NCBI GenBank assembly: GCA_903837525.1
Contig: CAILUU010000022.1
Location: 1-64,000, forward strand
Direction of reading: 5' to 3'
Source of the DNA: an uncultured Bacteroidota bacterium
GTDB taxonomy: Bacteria > Bacteroidota > Bacteroidia > Chitinophagales > Chitinophagaceae
DNA length: 64,000 nt
Shown here: piece after piece, positions 1 to 8,407 of the stretch
Layout of the letters: each line of letters opens with the position of its first letter
Position numbering within the stretch: position 1 is the stretch's first letter
Position numbers and translations under genes: made by a program
Notes under the pieces: model-generated
What the model was told of the DNA's origin: nothing
What the model saw: the letters and a program-made list of their open reading frames with translations, nothing else
Databases searched by the model: none

Positions 1-3000
1 ATCTGTTGAAGTAGTAACACCAAAGATTGTATTACCCGTAACAGAAACACCACTTTGGTTATTAACTAGAATACCTATTCCTCCAATTTTATTACCTGCT
101 GTGGCAGAACCAATGAGGTTGCCCGATATTACTGTACCAGATTCATTTCCTGTTGGGCCTATAACAGCTATTCCATAATAAGCTGTATTTACTGTGTTAT
201 TATTATAGGTATTATTGGCATTTGCAATTTGTGCTGCAGCTACTATTGTAGTACCAGAGCTACTAATTATTCCTACTAATGTTGTAGTAGGTGCATTACC
301 GGTAATAATACAATTTTTTATCGTGTTATTAGTGGCTCCGTTAGAAACAGATGCGCTTCCTAACCAAACAACAGCACTTGAAGTACCAGTATTAGTATTA
401 GTTATGGTTAAATCTTTACTTGTGGAGCCATTATTACTTCCATCAATAATTACATAATCGGCACCATTTAATTTAAAAATTGATGAAGAGGAAGAACCAC
501 TAATAGTTGCAGTTACTGTTGCTGCTGGTTTAATGGTTATGGTATTAGTACCACTTGCACCCGTAATTGCATTGATGGTTAATGGGAAAGTTTCAGAAGC
601 TGAAGTATAGTCGCTTTGTAAAGCAAAAATTACAGCACCCGAAACACCACGTGAGTTTAAATCTGCAATTGCAGTAGTTAATTTAGTAAATGCAGAACCA
701 TTTTCTGTTTGGCTTGCACCAACTGCATAAGTACCACTCATGGCACCTAATATAGTTTTGTTACCACTTGGTGCGCTAACTGTTGGTGTTTGTAAAGTTC
801 CTACAGTTAAATCAATACATTCTCCATCAATTAAATTAGCACTAGTTGCAGCACTAGCCACATCGTAGGCTAACCAAAAATAGTTATTACCCTCAACCAA
901 TGTCTGACTTCCTGTTACAGTAAAATTAGCAACTGTTGGTGTTGTAGCACCAAATAGAGAACTTGTTCCAAATGTTGTTGAAGCACCTGTATAATACACT
1001 TTTGCAGTTGTACCATTTGCATTGATATCTGCTATAGCAGTTGTACCATTTGCATTGAGTGTAAGACTAGTTAATGATAAAGGACTGGTAGCTCCTGTTG
1101 TTACTATTTGTACCCTTATGATACTTTGGTTTGTTGCTCCAGCATAAGCAAAACCAGTAACTTGCTCTGTTGTAGAAGATGTATAAGACATTGGAACAGC
1201 AATTGTAAAAGTTCCTTCATCTGCACCCACATCAGGTGTAGTAACATTCCTGGTATCAGCATCATAGTCATCTGTAATACTAATAGGTGAACTTATTGGC
1301 GTTCCTCCACTCTCTATTTGTGTAGGAGTAGTTGTATTTATATGCAAAAAATCAACACTTGAAGCTGTTGTGCTTATAAACGTTGGGTTTTCTGTAAAAG
1401 AAGCAGTCGCTCTAGCGCCTACTCTTGTTGAGAAAGCAGCCATAGTTACATCTGAATTAGTACCATCAAAATAAAGGGTACTTCCATAATATAAATTATT
1501 GCTAGAACTGGTTGAAAAATTAGCTAAATCGGTTGCAGCACTTCTTCTTAATGCACTTGTTTTACCTAGACCTTTTGCAGTACAAGTATTTGCAATAATA
1601 TTATTTTTCAATAATAAACTAGCTGTGGTTCCAGTTCCACTATAGGTATGAAAAATTCCGCTTGAAGCAAAATCAGTCGCTGAAGATGTACCTGCTAAGT
1701 ATATAGTATTATAAAACAAATTAATAGAAGAAGTTAAAGATGCACTAGTAATATTAATACCTCTTACTGCATCAATAGTGGTATTGTTACTTGCAGGAGC
1801 AGTTAAATTACCAATTAGGTTGTTATATACATTTAAATTAGTACCACTACCACTTATGGTTAAACCTGCAACTAAAGAAGTTGTAGCTGTTGTTGATAAA
1901 TCTGAAATTTTATTCTTATAGATATTTATGGATGCCGATGTATTTGAAGTTGCTAGACCTGTAACACTGCCTCCTGTACCAGAAGAAACTAAACCAGTAA
2001 CTGTATTAGAACTAATATTTAATAAAGTTGGAACAGTACCTGAAGCGCCGGCTAAAATTCCAACGATAGATCCTGTACCTGTAATATTTGTAATGGTATT
2101 ATTTGATATGCTGTTTGTACCTGAACCAAAATAAGGGTCAAAAATCATCCCTAATATAGATGTCGATCCAGTTGACCAATTGCTCAAAGTATTACCAGTT
2201 ACAATATGTGTCGCACCAGTTCCACCATCATCAAGTCGCAATCCGTAAAATGCCGTCGATGCACCCGGAAGGGTAAGGTTTGAAAAGTTGTTGTTGGTAA
2301 CCGTTATTGTTGATCCAACATTTGTACTTCCAAAATCATATAATGCTTCAAACTCTCCTATACTAGTTGCTCTTGTTAATTGTGTAACAATCGAGTTGTT
2401 GTTTAATGTCTTAGTTCCATTGGCAGGGGCCGTGTAACTGTAGCTAATTAACCTAGTTGTTCCCGTTGCATTAAGGGTTAGATTGGTTAAGGTGTTATTA
2501 CTCAAATTCAGAGTTAGTGGAGTACCTGATACATGAATAAGAGTCATAGCACTAGTACCTGTTACTGAATGAACAATCCCTCTAATATCATTAGTCTGAA
2601 CCGAAGTTGCACAAGTAGATGCTCCACCCGAACAGTTCACTCCCAATACAGCACCAGAAGTGGCTGCACTAAAAGTAATGGCATTACCACTTGCATCACC
2701 AATAGCGTTGTTGTTCATGGTAATCGAAGTAACAACAGATCCTGTATTTGATACACCTGTAAATCCACCTGAAGTTGCTGTTGAAGTACATCCTCTTATA
2801 ATATTATTACTAATACTTAAAGTACCAACTGCTTCAGAGTTAACAATTCCAGCTATTGTTGTAGATGAACTTGCTCCTCCCATTGATGAATTAAGAATTG
2901 TATTGTTGTTAATATTTAAAGTAGAAGTAGCCGCTACTGTACCTGACGTACGAATATGTTCTAAAGTACCTGACGTAAAATTATCTGTAATTGTAATGGT

Positions 3001-3957
3001 GTTATTAGTTATGTTGGTTGTTCCAACAAGTGTTGCAGCAGTTGAGTAATCTTTAAAAATACCACGAAGAGTTACTGTCGTACCCGAAATAGTTGCACTA
3101 GTAAGTGAATTAAAGGATACATTTTCTCCAACCTGATGATTCAAAAAGATACAATAGGAAGAACCTGAATTACCTATAGGATTATTAAGTGCTGCTGCTC
3201 CACCCCAATTGGTAATCGTATTACCAGTTCCTGCAGCTGAGCCTCCAATATCGTTACCGATATCTTGATTGGCAGTTGTTGCTGTACCAATAAATGCAAT
3301 ACCCATATTTACATTAGTAATAATATTATTGTAAACTTTATTACCACTTGCTGGACCCGTAGTATTGTTGGTAACACTTTCTGTTGTACCCCAAGCTGCT
3401 GTTGCACTGTGCGCATTATTACTATAAATACCCCAAGTATTTAAATTGGTTTTTACAAGTGTAATGGTATTGTTTTGAATGGTGTTATTTTGAGCTCCAT
3501 TAGTAACAGAGGCATGAAGTAAAGCCACTCCAATTTCTCTTTGCAAAACTGCCGTACCCGCCGATTCAGTCATTGCAAAATCCTGTATGGTAACCCAATC
3601 CGCACCTCTAAGAGCGAAAAAAGCATCAAAAAAGGTAGTAGTAGACACTCCACTTCCACCTGTTATAATACTATTGGCTGCACCATTCCCTTGAATCGTA
3701 ATGGTATTTACTGAAGTACCTTGTGCTGTAATTACATAACCAGCCGCAGGCACAGCTTCAGTTCCCGTTGGGCAAGTTATAACAACAGCAGATGTAATTG
3801 TGGCAGCATTCAATGCTGTAATTGCATCTGCTAAACTTGTATAGGTTGCAGCAAGACCTGACCCACTGTTTGTAGTAACTGCAAATTGTGCCTTTGCCCC
3901 CAAAGTACCTAACACAAATAAAACGCCCACTAATAGTTTAGTAATTAATTTATTCAT
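1..3957 (-). CDS. Large secreted beta-helix surface protein, C-terminus beyond window
   Basis: An uninterrupted minus-strand frame of 1319 codons runs from an ATG at 3957 to the left edge. I checked the frame across the region and found no stop; the ORF track omits it because it never terminates here. It starts with a signal peptide (MNKLITKLLVGVLFVLGTLGAKAQ). The body is rich in N-N-x-I, T and S and reads as right-handed parallel beta-helix rungs such as NNTITI and VYNNIITNV. Around residues 920-1050 there is a segment resembling the BNR-neuraminidase-associated N domain (LTLNANGTTAIADINANGT). From about residue 1070 the N-terminal pattern recurs (FTKLTTAIADLN compared with YTSLADAITALN), so two similar modules flank it. 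Likely an exported adhesin-like protein; a type IX sorting domain would be expected past the edge but cannot be seen. Function unknown. Confidence 0.85.
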   Translation of the reverse strand, partial: MNKLITKLLVGVLFVLGTLGAKAQFAVTTNSGSGLAATYTSLADAITALNAATITSAVVITCPTGTEAVPAAGYVITAQGTSVNTITIQGNGAANSIITGGSGVSTTTFFDAFFALRGADWVTIQDFAMTESAGTAVLQREIGVALLHASVTNGAQNNTIQNNTITLVKTNLNTWGIYSNNAHSATAAWGTTESVTNNTTGPASGNKVYNNIITNVNMGIAFIGTATTANQDIGNDIGGSAAGTGNTITNWGGAAALNNPIGNSGSSYCIFLNHQVGENVSFNSLTSATISGTTVTLRGIFKDYSTAATLVGTTNITNNTITITDNFTSGTLEHIRTSGTVAATSTLNINNNTILNSSMGGASSSTTIAGIVNSEAVGTLSISNNIIRGCTSTATSGGFTGVSNTGSVVTSITMNNNAIGDASGNAITFSAATSGAVLGVNCSGGASTCATSVQTNDIRGIVHSVTGTSAMTLIHVSGTPLTLNLSNNTLTNLTLNATGTTRLISYSYTAPANGTKTLNNNSIVTQLTRATSIGEFEALYDFGSTNVGSTITVTNNNFSNLTLPGASTAFYGLRLDDGGTGATHIVTGNTLSNWSTGSTSILGMIFDPYFGSGTNSISNNTITNITGTGSIVGILAGASGTVPTLLNISSNTVTGLVSSGTGGSVTGLATSNTSASINIYKNKISDLSTTATTSLVAGLTISGSGTNLNVYNNLIGNLTAPASNNTTIDAVRGINITSASLTSSINLFYNTIYLAGTSSATDFASSGIFHTYSGTGTTASLLLKNNIIANTCTAKGLGKTSALRRSAATDLANFSTSSSNNLYYGSTLYFDGTNSDVTMAAFSTRVGARATASFTENPTFISTTASSVDFLHINTTTPTQIESGGTPISSPISITDDYDADTRNVTTPDVGADEGTFTIAVPMSYTSSTTEQVTGFAYAGATNQSIIRVQIVTTGATSPLSLTSLTLNANGTTAIADINANGTTAKVYYTGASTTFGTSSLFGATTPTVANFTVTGSQTLVEGNNYFWLAYDVASAATSANLIDGECIDLTVGTLQTPTVSAPSGNKTILGAMSGTYAVGASQTENGSAFTKLTTAIADLNSRGVSGAVIFALQSDYTSASETFPLTINAITGASGTNTITIKPAATVTATISGSSSSSIFKLNGADYVIIDGSNNGSTSKDLTITNTNTGTSSAVVWLGSASVSNGATNNTIKNCIITGNAPTTTLVGIISSSGTTIVAAAQIANANNTYNNNTVNTAYYGIAVIGPTGNESGTVISGNLIGSATAGNKIGGIGILVNNQSGVSVTGNTIFGVTTSTD

Positions 3958-4429
3958 AAAATTGTTTTTTGTATTTTTTGTAGAAATAGCTGTAGAAAAA
4001 ATCATAAAAATTGTATTTTTTTATAAAATGAATAGCTGCTTGTTTTATTTAAAATTTTGTTTAGTTCTTGTCAATTAGATAGTTTAGTACGGTTAATTGG
4101 TTTTTATATTTATTAAAATTTTAGTTATCATTTTTATTTTTTAATCAACAAAAAAAATACATACAACAAGCGTAAAAACTTACCGTATGGGTATTATAAT
4201 AGTTCTTAAGTTTTGTATTTTAGGCATGTTGAATTTTTTTTGGACGCTGAAAATAAGTATAAATTAATAAATGATTAAAAAAATGTTATAAAATTGTTAA
4301 GTTATTTATACACATTAAAAATAAATCTTATAAAATTTATTTTTAATGTGTATGTGAGGTAGCGGTAAAACAAAAGGCACTAAGAGTTTTTAGATATTTG
4401 CTTATCGGTTGGTGGAGTCAACTGCCGAT
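3958..4429. other. AT-rich noncoding stretch upstream of surface gene
   Basis: About 470 bases with no credible coding frame. It is very A/T rich and is presumably the 5' region of the surface-protein gene. I could not find a TAnnTTTG box in the right orientation. It contains a long inverted repeat (listed separately) and a second imperfect hairpin at 4402-4431 (TTATCGG / CCGATAA). Confidence 0.6.
4308..4353. repeat. 19-bp perfect inverted repeat, 8-nt loop
   Basis: The arm ATACACATTAAAAATAAAT at 4308-4326 is exactly complementary to 4335-4353, with loop CTTATAAA. It is almost pure A/T and lacks a following T-run, so it may be an operator, a regulatory hairpin or a readthrough barrier rather than a classic terminator. 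It lies about 350 bp upstream of the surface-protein start. Confidence 0.85.
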
Positions 4430-4466
4430 AAAACAAAAAAAATCCCCACACTGAGTGCAGGGATTT
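4430..4466 (-). terminator. Intrinsic terminator of the repeat lipoprotein gene
   Basis: Read on the minus strand, AAATCCC and GGGATTT form a stem with inner CACT/AGTG pairs, followed by TTTTTTTTGTTTT. It lies 35 bp after the lipoprotein stop at 4501. Confidence 0.75.
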
Positions 4467-4500
4467 AATATGGTATGTAGTTATTACACTACACTAAAAT

Positions 4501-4851
4501 TTAGTTTTTCTTAAGTGCTTCTTTCATTTTATCAACAGCACCTTCCATTTTAGCTTTCATTTTCTCAGTACTAGCTTTCATTTTATCAACAGCACCTTCC
4601 ATTTTAGCTTTCATTGAATCAATCATTGGAGATGCAGTAGCAGCTTTAATTTTATCAACAGCACCTTCCATTTTAGCTTTCATTGAATCAATCATTGGAG
4701 ATGCAGTAGCAGCTTTAATAGAATCAGCTACAAATTCAGCTCTTACAGAATCAGCAGTTGCTTTATCAGCGGCTTCTTTTTTAGCAGCTTCTTCGTTGTT
4801 ACAAGCTGTTAATAAACCAGCTACAGCAATAATTGCAAATAATTTTTTCAT
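4501..4851 (-). CDS. Small lipoprotein with 23-residue tandem repeats
   Basis: A 116-residue exported lipoprotein: MKKLFAIIAVAGLLTAC gives a type II signal peptide with lipobox LTAC, so the mature protein starts at Cys17. After a charged Ala/Glu/Lys-rich linker come two nearly identical 23-residue units (KAATASPMIDSMKAKMEGAVDKI and its neighbour, residues about 46-91) and a shorter third (MKAKMEGAVDKMK). The units look amphipathic and helical, so an extended coiled rod on the membrane surface is likely. It is monocistronic, with its own terminator. I recognise no family. Real-gene status rests on the lipobox and on the purely helical, gap-free repeats. Confidence 0.85.
   Translation of the reverse strand: MKKLFAIIAVAGLLTACNNEEAAKKEAADKATADSVRAEFVADSIKAATASPMIDSMKAKMEGAVDKIKAATASPMIDSMKAKMEGAVDKMKASTEKMKAKMEGAVDKMKEALKKN
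4579..4716 (-). repeat. 69-bp in-frame tandem duplication inside lipoprotein gene
   Basis: Two nearly identical copies (4648-4716 and 4579-4647) encode the 23-residue unit. A truncated third copy follows. The near-identity at DNA level points to recent expansion or repeated homogenisation, so copy number may vary between strains. Confidence 0.85.
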
Positions 4852-4924
4852 TTTAATTGTTTTAGTTTTTTTAATTGGGGATAAAAGTAGGGAGTTTGTT
4901 TTATATGGGCAATTGTTTTTGTGA

Positions 4925-5003
4925 AGGGTTGAAGGGTTTAGGGGTTTAGGGGTTTAGAGGGTTTAGAGGGTTTAGGGGTTTATAAGGTTTAGTGATTTAG
5001 GGT
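4925..5003. repeat. GGGTTTAG-type octamer array
   Basis: Imperfect repeats of GGGTTTAG with 8-9 nt spacing fill the gap upstream of the lipoprotein gene. The unit resembles a plant telomere motif only by chance: this is an internal chromosomal position. A related octamer series (CTAAACCT / CTAAACTC) appears inside ispE at 23000-23031. Confidence 0.85.
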
Positions 5004-5024
5004 TACCTTGTACCGCTCAATATT

Positions 5025-5136
5025 TGCCAACTGCCAACTGCCAACTGCCAACTGCCAACTGCCAACTGCCAACTGCCAACTGCCAACTGCCAACTGCCAA
5101 CTGCCAACTGCCAACTGCCAACTGCTTACTGCTTAC
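5025..5136. repeat. TGCCAAC heptamer array, 14 exact units plus 2 TGCTTAC variants
   Basis: Fourteen perfect TGCCAAC units (5025-5122) are followed by two TGCTTAC variants (5123-5136). The last variant supplies the TTA that is the der stop codon on the minus strand. The array also creates the spurious plus-strand ORF at 5008-5196 (ANCQLPT repeats). Confidence 0.97.
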
Positions 5137-6446
5137 TTCTTTCTAAAAAATATACGAATGGGCACACCCTTTAAATTAAAGTGTTCTCTTAACTGATTTT
5201 CGAGGTAGTTTTTATACGGTGTTTTAATATCATCGGGGTAATTACAGAAAAATGCAAAGGTTGGTGTATGTACCGGTAACTGTGTTATGTATTTAATTTT
5301 TACTTGGTTGCCACGCACCACTGGGGGATGATAGGATTCAATTGCTTTTAATAAAATATCGTTTAGTTTGCTTGTAGGTATTTTTTGCACTCTATTCTCG
5401 TACACCTGCAAGGCTGCTTCTATACTTTGAAAAATACGTTGCTTTTCGGTTACCGAAATAAATACAATGGGCACATCATTAAAGGGTGCCAAGCGTTGCT
5501 TTAATTCTTTTTCGTAATCTTTTGCGGTATTCGTTTTTTTATCTTCTATTAAATCCCATTTATTTACCAATACGACTAACCCTTTGCCTTTTTTTTCTGC
5601 AAGGGAATAAATAGCTAAATCTTGTGCGGTAATGCCTTTACCAGCATCTATCAATAGCATACAAACATCTGCCTCGTCCAAGGCTTTTATAGCACGTATT
5701 ACGCTATAAAATTCAAGGTCTTCATTTACTTTATTTTTACGCCTAATACCTGCGGTATCTATCAACACAAAATCTTTATTGTATAAATTGTAACGGGTAT
5801 GTATGGTATCTCTTGTGGTGCCGGCTATGTTACTTACAATAGTTCTCTCCTGCCCTATTAAGGCATTTAGTAAAGATGATTTACCTACATTTGGTTGACC
5901 AATAATGGCAAACTTTGGGAGTCCTGCTAATTCATCATTAACAGAATCATCTTCCTTCATACTATCTGTAATGGCATCTAAAATTTCGCCAGTACCACTG
6001 CCACTAATACTCGAAACAAAAAAGATATGTTCAAACCCAAGGCTATAAAATTCGCTTGCTTCTAACAAGCGCTCATGATTATCTACTTTATTTACTACTA
6101 AAAAAACGGGCTTTGTGCTTCTACGCAACATGTGAGCCATATTTTCATCTAACTCAATGATACCAGTAGCAGCATCTACCATAAAAATTATGGCATTGGC
6201 TTCTTCAATGGCAATCATTACTTGCTTTGCAATTTCTTTTTCAAACACATCATCGCTACCGCTTACAAAGCCGCCTGTATCAATTACATTAAATTGCTTA
6301 CCTGCCCAATCGGCTACGCCGTATTGCCTATCTCTGGTTACACCACTTACATCATCTACAATGGCTTTGCGTTGCTCTAGCAAACGATTAAAGAATGTGC
6401 TTTTGCCCACATTTGGCCTACCTGTTATTGCTACTGTAAAACTCAT
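5133..6446 (-). CDS. der: Ribosome-assembly GTPase Der (EngA)
   Basis: A 437-residue double-domain GTPase needed for 50S subunit maturation. The first G domain has GRPNVGKST (residues about 8-16), DTGG and NKVD. The second has GQPNVGKSS (about 184-192), DTAGIRRK and NKWD. A KH-like C-terminal domain ends in the basic tail RIFFRKK. The length is normal for the family. The gene is bracketed by heptamer arrays: one ends 4 bases before its ATG (6451-6485) and the other overlaps its stop (5025-5136). It reads in the same direction as the four-helix-bundle gene and era upstream, so a shared transcript is possible. Confidence 0.97.
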   Translation of the reverse strand: MSFTVAITGRPNVGKSTFFNRLLEQRKAIVDDVSGVTRDRQYGVADWAGKQFNVIDTGGFVSGSDDVFEKEIAKQVMIAIEEANAIIFMVDAATGIIELDENMAHMLRRSTKPVFLVVNKVDNHERLLEASEFYSLGFEHIFFVSSISGSGTGEILDAITDSMKEDDSVNDELAGLPKFAIIGQPNVGKSSLLNALIGQERTIVSNIAGTTRDTIHTRYNLYNKDFVLIDTAGIRRKNKVNEDLEFYSVIRAIKALDEADVCMLLIDAGKGITAQDLAIYSLAEKKGKGLVVLVNKWDLIEDKKTNTAKDYEKELKQRLAPFNDVPIVFISVTEKQRIFQSIEAALQVYENRVQKIPTSKLNDILLKAIESYHPPVVRGNQVKIKYITQLPVHTPTFAFFCNYPDDIKTPYKNYLENQLREHFNLKGVPIRIFFRKK

Positions 6447-6450
6447 GGTG

Positions 6451-6485
6451 CAGTTGGCGGTTGGCAGTTTGCAGTTGGCAGTCTG
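6451..6485. repeat. CAGTTGG heptamer array directly upstream of der
   Basis: Five units with 7-nt period (CAGTTGG, CGGTTGG, CAGTTTG, CAGTTGG, CAGTCTG) on the plus strand. This is the reverse complement of the array at the other end of der, so the der message would carry complementary sequence at its two ends. Confidence 0.9.
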
Positions 6486-6530
6486 TGTTAGAAGATACCC
6501 TTACAATTTAACTATCTAACCTATTTTATT

Positions 6531-6893
6531 TTATAAATATTTTTCTGGGTTGCTTATAATTGAACCTAACATTCTTCCAATTTCGGCAACCTTATCACTA
6601 AATTCTTTAAACTGAACCTGGGAGATATATTTACAACTAAATGCAAACATTATCCACACTTCTGTTTCGGTATTTTCTGCATCACAATCTGTAAGCTTAC
6701 TTACGAAATGTGCAGGATATTTTCTTCTTCGATATGCTTCGCCAAAATTTGCACAAACCGACCTTGAACTTCTTCTTATTTGATCTGTTAAACTAAATTT
6801 TTCTTCGGGTGGAAATGATTTACTTAGTTCAAAAATTTCCATTGATAATTTATATGCTTTTCTAAAAACTTCTAAATCTTTATAGCTTCCCAT
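6531..6893 (-). CDS. Four-helix bundle protein (S23 / 23S rRNA intervening-sequence family)
   Basis: A 120-residue protein matching the S23 family often found in 23S rRNA intervening sequences and as stand-alone genes. Visible marks: YKDLEVFRKAYKLSMEIFELSKSFP, then the hallmark LTDQIRRSSRSVCANFGEAYRRR, and a helical C-terminal part. The role is not established; members are small pentameric bundles. Here it sits between der and era on the same strand, two genes of rRNA/ribosome maturation, with heptamer arrays on both sides, which suggests insertion of a mobile gene cassette. It does not lie in an rRNA gene. Confidence 0.9.
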   Translation of the reverse strand: MGSYKDLEVFRKAYKLSMEIFELSKSFPPEEKFSLTDQIRRSSRSVCANFGEAYRRRKYPAHFVSKLTDCDAENTETEVWIMFAFSCKYISQVQFKEFSDKVAEIGRMLGSIISNPEKYL

Positions 6894-6964
6894 TTTTTAA
6901 AAATTGGCAATTTACAAACTGCATATTTTGATTGTTAAATAGTAACTTTATCTCGCAAAAAATT

Positions 6965-6992
6965 TGCCCACTGCCCACTGCCCACTGCCCAA
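6965..6992. repeat. TGCCCAC heptamer array abutting the era stop
   Basis: Three TGCCCAC units and one TGCCCAA unit in direct succession end exactly at the base before the era stop codon (CTA at 6993-6995). The unit is a one-base variant of the TGCCAAC array near der. Confidence 0.9.
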
Positions 6993-7859
6993 CTAATACC
7001 CATACTCCCTTAGCTGCATTTCGTTATCTCTCCATTTTGGCCTAACTTTTACAAACAATTCTAAAAATACTTTACTACCTAAAAATGTTTCTATATCTTT
7101 TCTTGCCTCTGTTCCTATTTTTTTTATCATACTGCCGCCATTACCTAAAATAATACCTTTTTGTGTTTCTCGTTGTACAATTATTTCGGCACGTATTTTT
7201 ATGAGGGTTAATTTTTCTTTAAACTCTTGTACAACAACGGTAGTGTGGTAGGGTATTTCATCGCCAAAAAATTGGAATATTTTTTCTCGTACCATTTCAC
7301 CTACAAAAAATTTTGTAGGCATATCACTTAGGTCGTCTCCTTCGTAAAAAGGTTGCCCTTCGGGTAATAGTTTTAGAATGTTTTTTAGCAAAAAATCTAA
7401 GCCATTTTTTTTAAGGGCCGATAAAATGGTAATGTCTTTACAATACGGTTGTTTTCTATAAAAATCTACTACTAAATTTTGTTGCTCTTCGCTTACCTTA
7501 TCGGCTTTATTTAATACCACAATTGCTGGTACTTTTAATTTTAAGGCCGAAAATATTTGATGACTTTCTTCTGGGGCTTCGTTAATATCGGTAATGAGTA
7601 AGGCCACATCTGCATCTTCTAAACTGCCTTTTACGGCTTGCATCATTTTTTCGTGCAATTTGTATTTAGGTTCAATAATGCCTGGAGTATCGCTAAAAAT
7701 TATTTGATACTCCTTGGTAGATAAAATGCCTTTTATACGATGCCTTGTGGTTTGTACCTTATGAGATACAATAGCTAATTTTTCGCCTACTAATGCATTT
7801 AGGAGAGTGCTTTTGCCAGCGTTTGGCTTACCGAATATGTTTACAAAACCTGATTTCAT
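6993..7859 (-). CDS. era: GTPase Era, 16S rRNA processing and 30S maturation
   Basis: A 288-residue GTPase. The N-terminal G domain shows GKPNAGKST (residues about 10-18), DTPG and NKAD. The C-terminal KH domain contains GNGGSMIKKIGTEARKDIETFLGSKVFLELFVKV, the 16S rRNA 3'-end binding fold, and the protein ends in LREYGY. The length is normal. It is first in a minus-strand series era, four-helix gene, der. The start is the ATG at 7859, followed directly by the P-loop at the usual distance. Confidence 0.97.
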   Translation of the reverse strand: MKSGFVNIFGKPNAGKSTLLNALVGEKLAIVSHKVQTTRHRIKGILSTKEYQIIFSDTPGIIEPKYKLHEKMMQAVKGSLEDADVALLITDINEAPEESHQIFSALKLKVPAIVVLNKADKVSEEQQNLVVDFYRKQPYCKDITILSALKKNGLDFLLKNILKLLPEGQPFYEGDDLSDMPTKFFVGEMVREKIFQFFGDEIPYHTTVVVQEFKEKLTLIKIRAEIIVQRETQKGIILGNGGSMIKKIGTEARKDIETFLGSKVFLELFVKVRPKWRDNEMQLREYGY

Positions 7860-7945
7860 TTATTGTGATAGTAGTTTATATACGTTAGATTACCACAACA
7901 AGCTTAAAGAATGGAGGAGATAATCTTTATTCAAAAAAGTATTGA

Positions 7946-7983
7946 ATAAAAAATTTAAAGGCTCAATTGTGAGCCTTTAAATT
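7946..7983 (-). terminator. Terminator of the initiator tRNA gene
   Basis: Arms 7952-7965 (AATTTAAAGGCTCA) and 7970-7983 are perfect complements with a 4-nt loop. On the minus strand the stem is followed by TTTTTTATTC. It starts 4 nt after the tRNA 3' end. Confidence 0.85.
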
Positions 7984-7986
7984 GTG

Positions 7987-8058
<72 letters not shown>

Positions 8059-8061
8059 ATG

Positions 8062-8069
8062 CAAAGGTA
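8062..8069 (-). promoter_or_regulatory. -7 box TACCTTTG for tRNA-fMet
   Basis: CAAAGGTA on the plus strand reads TACCTTTG on the minus strand, a match to the Bacteroidota TAnnTTTG box, 3 nt upstream of the tRNA 5' end. A TTTG at 8090-8093 could be the -33 element, slightly farther than usual. Confidence 0.6.
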
Positions 8070-8224
8070 ATGCTTTACAAAGTAGTTGCCAAATAATAAC
8101 TACTTTATCCCCTATTTATTATTTAAAAGCTAAGCTGGCAGTAGGTTTTATTAACCCTTTTTTATGGGGCCTCCGTCTTTTGCTGATGATTTTTTTTAGT
8201 TTACAAGTAAAGTAACAAATAGTT

Positions 8225-8232
8225 TATCTTTG
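8225..8232 (+). promoter_or_regulatory. -7 box TATCTTTG for the riboswitch-TonB receptor transcript
   Basis: A perfect TAnnTTTG match about 30 nt before the riboswitch core. No clear TTG at -33 was seen. Confidence 0.55.
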
Positions 8233-8261
8233 TTGCATCAAGTTATAAAATAATCGCAAAA

Positions 8262-8342
8262 TTTCCGGGGTGCTTAATTAATTAAAAGCTGAGATTAAAC
8301 CCGTTAAACCTGAACAGGATAATGCCTGCGGAGGGAGAAATG
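8262..8342 (+). promoter_or_regulatory. TPP riboswitch (THI box)
   Basis: It contains the conserved THI-box blocks in order: CCGGGGTGC, AAGCTGAGATTAAACCC, CTGAACAGGATAATGCCTGCGGAGGGA. These form the pyrimidine- and pyrophosphate-sensing arms of the thiamine pyrophosphate aptamer. It lies 65 nt before the start of the TonB receptor, so receptor synthesis is expected to fall when TPP is plentiful. No obvious terminator hairpin was found after it, so control of translation initiation is plausible. Confidence 0.95.
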
Positions 8343-8407
8343 AATAGAGTTGGACCTTATATTTTGGTTACTTACACAACCGAAATTTTGCACAAAAATT
8401 TATTGTA

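Noticed and set aside
215-3049. Plus-strand ORFs at 215, 1108, 1928, 2569 and 2660
   Set aside because: All lie antisense to the continuous 1319-codon surface-protein frame and have low-complexity composition.
4925-5003. Telomere-like GGGTTTA repeats as a replicon end
   Set aside because: The position is internal, spacing is irregular and genes continue on both sides.
5025-5136. Possible CRISPR array
   Set aside because: The units are 7 nt and contiguous with no spacers, and no cas genes are nearby.
5008-5196. 62-residue ORF with ANCQLPT repeats
   Set aside because: It is the translation of the TGCCAAC heptamer array on the strand opposite der; period 7 gives a seven-residue repeat in any open frame.
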